A stretch of DNA of 21,040 bases from an uncultured Verrucomicrobiota bacterium (GTDB lineage Bacteria; Verrucomicrobiota; Verrucomicrobiia; Limisphaerales; UBA9464): assembly GCA_903925515.1 (NCBI GenBank), contig CAIYFP010000098.1:1-21040 (forward strand). Direction: 5' to 3'. Shown piece by piece: positions 17,015-21,040 of this stretch; the stretch's first letter is position 1; each line of letters opens with the position of its first letter. Under the pieces are notes generated by a model. That model did not search any database and had not been told where the DNA came from. It worked only from the letters and a program-made list of their open reading frames with translations. The position numbers and the translations under genes were made by a program.

Positions 17015-18106
17015 TCATTCGTTCCCGTCATGCCCCTCGTCAGGGTCGCCCGGCCCGCCAAACCGACCCAACGGATCCAGCGCCCGCCTCACCGCCTCCT
17101 CCACCCCCATCGGGCACGACGCTCCAAGCCACATCCGCCCGTCACCCCTCAGCAGCATGCCCCGCAGGCCCTGCGTCTTCATCCACTTCTCCAGCCGCCC
17201 GCGAACCGCGCCCGGCTCGAACGAGACCAGCGCCACGTTCGCCGCCGACATCAGGTGCATGTCCGCGACATGGTCCAGCAACCCGGCGACGTGCCCGGGC
17301 GTGCACGGCACGCGTGCCACCGACATGCCGCCGCGCACCCAGCCGAGTTCCCTCAGCCCGGCCCAACGCGTCCCCGCCTCGCCGCCGTCCATGCATTCTC
17401 CCGGCCATCGCGACAGGACCTCGATGGCCATCGGCCCCAACGCCTCGGGCGGACCCGCCAATCGCGCCATCACGTCGCGGCTCCCCGGCCACACGTCCAA
17501 GGCCTCGAAGTCAAAACGCGAGCGGGCCGCCTCAAGGAGGATGCCAACCGCCTCGCGAATCCCCGGCGCCCGCAGCCGCAACGTCATCCGCGCCGCCGGA
17601 CGCGGGAAAACCTTGAACGTGACCTCGCCCAGCACGCCGTGCCTCCCATGGCTTCCCACCATGAACTTTGGCACGTCAAAGCCCGCCGCGTTCTTGACCA
17701 CCTTGCCGCCCATCCGAAGCAAACGGCCCAGCCCGTCCACCATGCGTGCCCCAAGGATGAAGTCCCGAACGCCCCCGTGCCTCAGCCGGCCTGGACCCGA
17801 GAGCCCCGAGGCCACCATCCCGCCCAACGTCGAGCCCGCGTCGAGGAGCATCGGGTCGAACGGAAGATGTTGGCCCCGCTCCCCAAGCATCGCGGCAACC
17901 TCGGCCACCGGCGTCCCTGACAACGCGGTGAACGTGAACTCGCCCGGGTCGTACTCCACCACGCCGCGAAGAAAGCCCAGGGAAAGCACCGCCCCATCGC
18001 CCCGCAGCAGGCCAGGCTTCGTCCGCCCGCCCTCGACCCGCAGGCGCTCCACGCCCCGGACCGCCTCCACCAGCCCCGCCAACGTTGTCGGCTTGAGCGC
18101 GTTCAT
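17015..18106 (-). CDS. glcE: Glycolate oxidase FAD-binding subunit GlcE
   Basis: This 363-residue protein is the smaller flavin-binding subunit of the GlcDEF complex, which oxidises glycolate to glyoxylate. It has the PCMH-type FAD-binding fold: VEGGRTK (24-30), the GGMVASGLSGPGRLRHGGVRD stretch near residues 95-115 and KNAAGFDVPKFMVGSHG (138-154), the most characteristic GlcE motif. The usual length is about 350-360. Its ATG at 18106 overlaps the glcD stop by four bases (ATGA), with GAGGG just upstream, so the two are translationally coupled; glcF follows after 12 bases. The C-terminal ~15 residues are a charged Gly/Asp tail. Nothing looks damaged. Confidence 0.93.
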   Translation of the reverse strand: MNALKPTTLAGLVEAVRGVERLRVEGGRTKPGLLRGDGAVLSLGFLRGVVEYDPGEFTFTALSGTPVAEVAAMLGERGQHLPFDPMLLDAGSTLGGMVASGLSGPGRLRHGGVRDFILGARMVDGLGRLLRMGGKVVKNAAGFDVPKFMVGSHGRHGVLGEVTFKVFPRPAARMTLRLRAPGIREAVGILLEAARSRFDFEALDVWPGSRDVMARLAGPPEALGPMAIEVLSRWPGECMDGGEAGTRWAGLRELGWVRGGMSVARVPCTPGHVAGLLDHVADMHLMSAANVALVSFEPGAVRGRLEKWMKTQGLRGMLLRGDGRMWLGASCPMGVEEAVRRALDPLGRFGGPGDPDEGHDGNE

Positions 18107-19551
18107 TCCCTCGTGATGACCCCGGCCCTCTCCAGCGGATGCAATCCCGCGTGCTGAAGCGAAGGCGCCTCGCCCCGCGCCAGCATCTTGCCGGGGTTCG
18201 ACAATCCTCCCGGGTCAAACGCCGCCCGGATCCGCCGCATCGCGTCCAGCTCGTCCGGCCCGAACATCTCGGGCAGGTACTCGCGCTTCTCCACGCCGAC
18301 GCCGTGCTCGCCCGTGATCGATCCCCCCATCTCCACGCACATGCGCAGGATGCGCCCGGCGAGGGCCTCCGCCCTCTCCAACGCGCCCGCCTCGCGCCCG
18401 TCGAATAGGATCAGCGGATGCAGGTTGCCATCCCCCGCATGGAAGACGTTGGCCACGCGAAGGCCCACCTTGCCGGACATTTCCCCGATGCATCGCAAGG
18501 CCTCGCCCAGTCGCTGGCGGGGCACCACGCCGTCCTGCACGATGAAGTCCGGCGACAAACGGCCCACCGCGCTGAACGCGCTCTTGCGCCCCTTCCAGAT
18601 CGCCATCCTCTCGGCGGCGTCCCGCGCCACCCGGATCGCCACCGGGCCGCTCGCCGCCAGCACCGGCCCAAGCCGGGCACGATCCGCCTCCACCACCTCC
18701 CGCGGCCCCTCCAGCTCGACGATCAACACCGCCTCGCAGCCGGGCGGATACTCCGCGTGCACCGCTGCCACCGCCGCCTCCAAAGCCAGAGCGTCCATGA
18801 TCTCCATCGCGCCCGGCAAGAGCCCGGCGCCGATCACCGCCGCAACGGCCTCCCCGGCCTGCTCCAGCGTGCGGTATCCGGCCAGCACGGTATGGAACCG
18901 CTCCGCCACGGGGACGAGTTGCAACCGGATTTCGAGCGCGACGCCGAACAAGCCCTCGCTTCCCGTGAAAAGCCCGCACCAGTCCGGCCCCGCGACCTCG
19001 CGGCTCGCGCCACCCAACTCCACGACCTCCCCCGTCGCCAGCACCGCCTTGATTCCCAGCACGTGGTTGGCCGTCATCCCGTGCTTGAGGCAATGCGCGC
19101 CGCCGGAGTTGAACGCCACGTTGCCGCCGATCGTGCAGATCGTCTGGCTCGAAGGGTCCGGCGCGTAATGCAGCCCGTGCGGCGCCGCCGCCGCCGTCAC
19201 ATGGGCGTTGACCACGCCCGGTTCCACCAGCGCCCACCGCTCCACCGGGTTCACCTCAAGGATTCGATTGAGCCGGTTCAACGCGATCACGATGCCACCC
19301 GCCACCGGCAACGACCCGCCCGACAGGCTCGTGCCGCTCCCGCGCGCCACGAACGGGAGGCCCAGCTCCGCGCAAAGCCGCACCAAGGCCACGACCTCGG
19401 CCTGTGTTTCCGGGATCGCCACGGCCAACGGGCGCTGGCGATACGCCGTCAGCCCGTCGCTCTCGTAGGCCGCAAGATGCGCCGGCTCGCGGAGCACGCG
19501 CCCCGGCGGCAAAAGGGCCGCCAAACGACGAACCGCGACGCCATCATTCAT
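18103..19551 (-). CDS. glcD: Glycolate oxidase catalytic flavoprotein subunit GlcD
   Basis: This 482-residue protein is the main FAD-containing subunit that oxidises glycolate (or D-lactate-type 2-hydroxy acids) to the 2-oxo acid. The PCMH FAD domain (about 38-215) shows ARGSGTSLSGG (69-79) and TIGGNVAFNSGG (140-151). The C-terminal FAD-oxidase domain has HAGDGNLHP (371-379) and GEHGVG (414-419), both diagnostic of GlcD/D-lactate dehydrogenase proteins. Adjacent glcE and glcF make GlcD the specific reading rather than a stand-alone D-lactate dehydrogenase. GGGAGG lies six bases upstream of the ATG at 19551, and the aminotransferase stop is 12 bases away, consistent with one operon. Confidence 0.95.
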   Translation of the reverse strand: MNDGVAVRRLAALLPPGRVLREPAHLAAYESDGLTAYRQRPLAVAIPETQAEVVALVRLCAELGLPFVARGSGTSLSGGSLPVAGGIVIALNRLNRILEVNPVERWALVEPGVVNAHVTAAAAPHGLHYAPDPSSQTICTIGGNVAFNSGGAHCLKHGMTANHVLGIKAVLATGEVVELGGASREVAGPDWCGLFTGSEGLFGVALEIRLQLVPVAERFHTVLAGYRTLEQAGEAVAAVIGAGLLPGAMEIMDALALEAAVAAVHAEYPPGCEAVLIVELEGPREVVEADRARLGPVLAASGPVAIRVARDAAERMAIWKGRKSAFSAVGRLSPDFIVQDGVVPRQRLGEALRCIGEMSGKVGLRVANVFHAGDGNLHPLILFDGREAGALERAEALAGRILRMCVEMGGSITGEHGVGVEKREYLPEMFGPDELDAMRRIRAAFDPGGLSNPGKMLARGEAPSLQHAGLHPLERAGVITRE

Positions 19552-19563
19552 GGCGATCCTCCC

Positions 19564-20682
19564 CTAGCGGCCCAGCACCGCCCGCAACGCCGCCAGCACG
19601 AGGTCCACGTTGCGGACCGTCGCCCCGTGCCCCATCAACCCGATGCGCCATGCCTTGCCTGCCATCACCCCAAGCCCCGCTCCGATCTCGATCCCGTACT
19701 CCTCCAGCAGGCGCCGGCGAGTTCCTGCATCATCCGCCCCCTCCGGGATCGAGATGCAGTTCAAGGTGTGCAGCGAATGGCTCGGGATGTAGCGCAGCCC
19801 CATCTGCTCCAGCCCGGCCCGCAGCCTTTGGTGCACGGCCGCGTGCCGCGCGACCCGCGCGTCCAACCCTTCCTCCAGCACGATCGCCAACGCCTCGCGC
19901 AACGCGTACGTCATGTTGATCGGCGCCGTGTGGTGATACACACGCGCCCCGCCCCCGCCGCCCGCGAGGTAGTACTTCCGAAGCAGTGTCACGTCGAGGT
20001 ACCACGATTGCGGCTTGGTCTTGCGCGCGTCCAGTCGGGCCAGCGCACGCTCGCCCATGGTGACCGGCGACAGCCCGGGCGGGCATCCCAGGCACTTTTG
20101 CGTCCCGCTGTACAGCGCGTCGATCCCCCAGTCGTCCACCCGCACGTCATGCCCGCCAAGGCTCGTGACGGCATCCACCACCAGCATGGCGCCCTTCGCG
20201 TGCACGATCTCGGCCAGGCCCTCGATCGGCTGGTGGGCACCCGTGCTGGTCTCCGCATGCACGATCCCGACGAGGCGCACCCCCGGGTTCCTCGCGAGCA
20301 CCCCCGCGATCTTGTCGTGCGGGATCGTCTCGCCCCATGGCGCCTCCACAACGTGCACCGTCGCGCCGCAACGCTCCATCACGTCCTTCATCCGGCCCCC
20401 AAAGACGCCGTTCACGCACACCACGACCTCGTCGCCCGGCTCCACAAGGTTGACGGCGACGCATTCCATCCCGGCCATGCCCGTCCCGCTCACCGGGAAG
20501 GTCAGGGGATTCCGCGTCCGCATGACCTGCCGAAGCATCTCGCAGGTCTCGTCCATGATCGCGAGGTACTGCGGGTCGAGATGCCCGAGCGTGGGCGCTG
20601 ACAACGCGCGGAGGACCCGTTGCGGGACCGGGCTCGGGCCGGGTCCCATGAGGATGCGTTCGTGCGGGAACTGCGTGTTCAT
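19564..20682 (-). CDS. Alanine/serine-glyoxylate aminotransferase (class V, PLP)
   Basis: This 372-residue PLP enzyme probably transfers an amino group from alanine or serine to glyoxylate, making glycine. Motifs are LMGPGPSPVPQRVL near the N-terminus, TFPVSGTGMAGME (61-73), VHAETSTG, Asp170 in VVDAVTSLGG (contacts the pyridine nitrogen), Lys196 in SGTQKCLGCPPG (Schiff base) and AWRIGLMGHGA near the end, whose Arg binds the substrate carboxylate. It is the first gene of the glycolate operon, which strongly supports glyoxylate as substrate; serine-pyruvate or 2-aminoethylphosphonate-type activity is the main alternative in the family. The ATG at 20682 gives the standard MNTQFPHERILMGPGP start; a GTG at 20700 is possible. 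No Shine-Dalgarno is visible. A weak -10-like CATCAT sits six bases upstream of the ATG. Confidence 0.92.
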   Translation of the reverse strand: MNTQFPHERILMGPGPSPVPQRVLRALSAPTLGHLDPQYLAIMDETCEMLRQVMRTRNPLTFPVSGTGMAGMECVAVNLVEPGDEVVVCVNGVFGGRMKDVMERCGATVHVVEAPWGETIPHDKIAGVLARNPGVRLVGIVHAETSTGAHQPIEGLAEIVHAKGAMLVVDAVTSLGGHDVRVDDWGIDALYSGTQKCLGCPPGLSPVTMGERALARLDARKTKPQSWYLDVTLLRKYYLAGGGGGARVYHHTAPINMTYALREALAIVLEEGLDARVARHAAVHQRLRAGLEQMGLRYIPSHSLHTLNCISIPEGADDAGTRRRLLEEYGIEIGAGLGVMAGKAWRIGLMGHGATVRNVDLVLAALRAVLGR

Positions 20683-20815
20683 GGTGAAATGATGCGTCAC
20701 GTGAGACGAAGGGTCCGTGCTCCGGAAAAGTAAAGCCGGACAATTCCATCCAAGTCCAGCGCGGGCCCCACGACGCCGCGCGGCCCACGGCGATGGTCCC
20801 CATGGCCATCGTGCT

Positions 20816-20860
20816 GGGAAACAAATCGCCGCAGGACCCGAGCCCGGGCTCCTGCGGCGA
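20816..20860 (-). terminator. Intrinsic terminator for a minus-strand gene beyond the window
   Basis: An 11-bp perfect stem TCGCCGCAGGA/TCCTGCGGCGA (20826-20836 with 20850-20860) encloses a loop containing the self-complementary GCCCGGGC. On the minus strand it is followed by TTTGTTTCCC. It is the strongest terminator-like structure in the window. It would end a transcript entering from the right, so it insulates the glycolate operon from its upstream neighbour. Confidence 0.65.
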
Positions 20861-20888
20861 CATCGGTGCGGGACCGCCTCCTGCCTGC

Positions 20889-20946
20889 CTAGTGTCGTGT
20901 CTCACAAATGGCTGGTGTTTCGCCGCGAGGGATTTTCGTGTCCAAC
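20889..20946. repeat. Second copy of the dispersed repeat (copy B)
   Basis: The end motif (20889-20905, CTAGTGTCGTGTCTCAC) matches the inverted right end of copy A at 16 of 17 bases and its left end at 14 of 17. Bases 20912-20946 are identical to 11726-11760 (35 of 35), and the distance between end motif and core is the same in both. Beyond 20946 the two copies diverge. Confidence 0.75.
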
Positions 20947-21040
20947 GCGGCGCGAGGGACGAGCAGACCCGCAGAGGTCTGTGAGGAGCGAGCCACGACG
21001 TGGGACGCGAAAAGAGCCGCGGCCCTTCGGGTTGCTCCAA
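20947..21040. other. Gene-free end of window, continuation of repeat copy B
   Basis: No convincing gene is seen between the aminotransferase start and the window end. This last part carries a 6-bp hairpin CAGACC/GGTCTG (20964-20969 with 20976-20981). It continues with a GC-rich stretch that may be the remainder of the repeat or an unrelated intergenic region; the right end of copy B was not found. Confidence 0.3.

Noticed and set aside
18418..20601. Very long plus-strand open frame (727 codons) opposite the aminotransferase and glcD
   Set aside because: It is antisense to two clearly conserved genes, is rich in Arg, His and Pro as expected for a shadow frame in high-GC DNA, and shows no domain.
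20147..21040. Minus-strand open frame running off the right edge
   Set aside because: Its left part is out of frame with the conserved aminotransferase, and its right part runs through a terminator hairpin and repeat copy B with no recognisable domain.

Overview
The window is high-GC bacterial DNA, most likely from a member of the Verrucomicrobiota. This is inferred, not proven. The main clues are two large secreted proteins with C-terminal modules I associate with that phylum. The first ends in a segment where a short LQxAD stretch leads to GATSPYQLP and then KFYR. The second ends in a calcium-type DxDxDG repeat followed by a YTLEVSTNLSTW segment. I see no rRNA, tRNA, CRISPR array or phage genes.

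Left part (1-9286): the 3' end of a multidomain secreted protein (+) converges on an Hsp70/DnaK-family gene (-), with a terminator between them. The Hsp70 gene is divergent from a giant 1746-residue subtilisin-like (S8, Kp43-type) exported protease (+).

Middle part (9287-14043): a short gene-poor stretch is followed by four elements on the minus strand. These are holA (DNA polymerase III delta), a translationally coupled bifunctional-nuclease (DUF151) gene, an alginate-export-family outer membrane porin, and a decayed ISL3-family transposase. A small repeat element lies between the nuclease and porin genes. A second copy of its core lies at the far right of the window.

Right part (14044-20682): a tightly packed minus-strand operon runs aminotransferase - glcD - glcE - glcF - lctP. 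Read together it is a glycolate assimilation unit. An LctP-family permease would import glycolate (or lactate), the three-subunit GlcDEF enzyme would oxidise glycolate to glyoxylate, and the PLP aminotransferase would convert glyoxylate to glycine. glcF is split by a single-base frameshift between its two 4Fe-4S motifs. This is either a sequencing error or a recent inactivating mutation.

The last 340 bases hold a strong minus-strand terminator for a gene outside the window and the second repeat copy. I found no clearly new defence or biosynthetic system. The points most worth following are the repeat family, the glcF frameshift, the protease architecture, and predicted promoters that sit 6-7 bases from the start codons of three genes.
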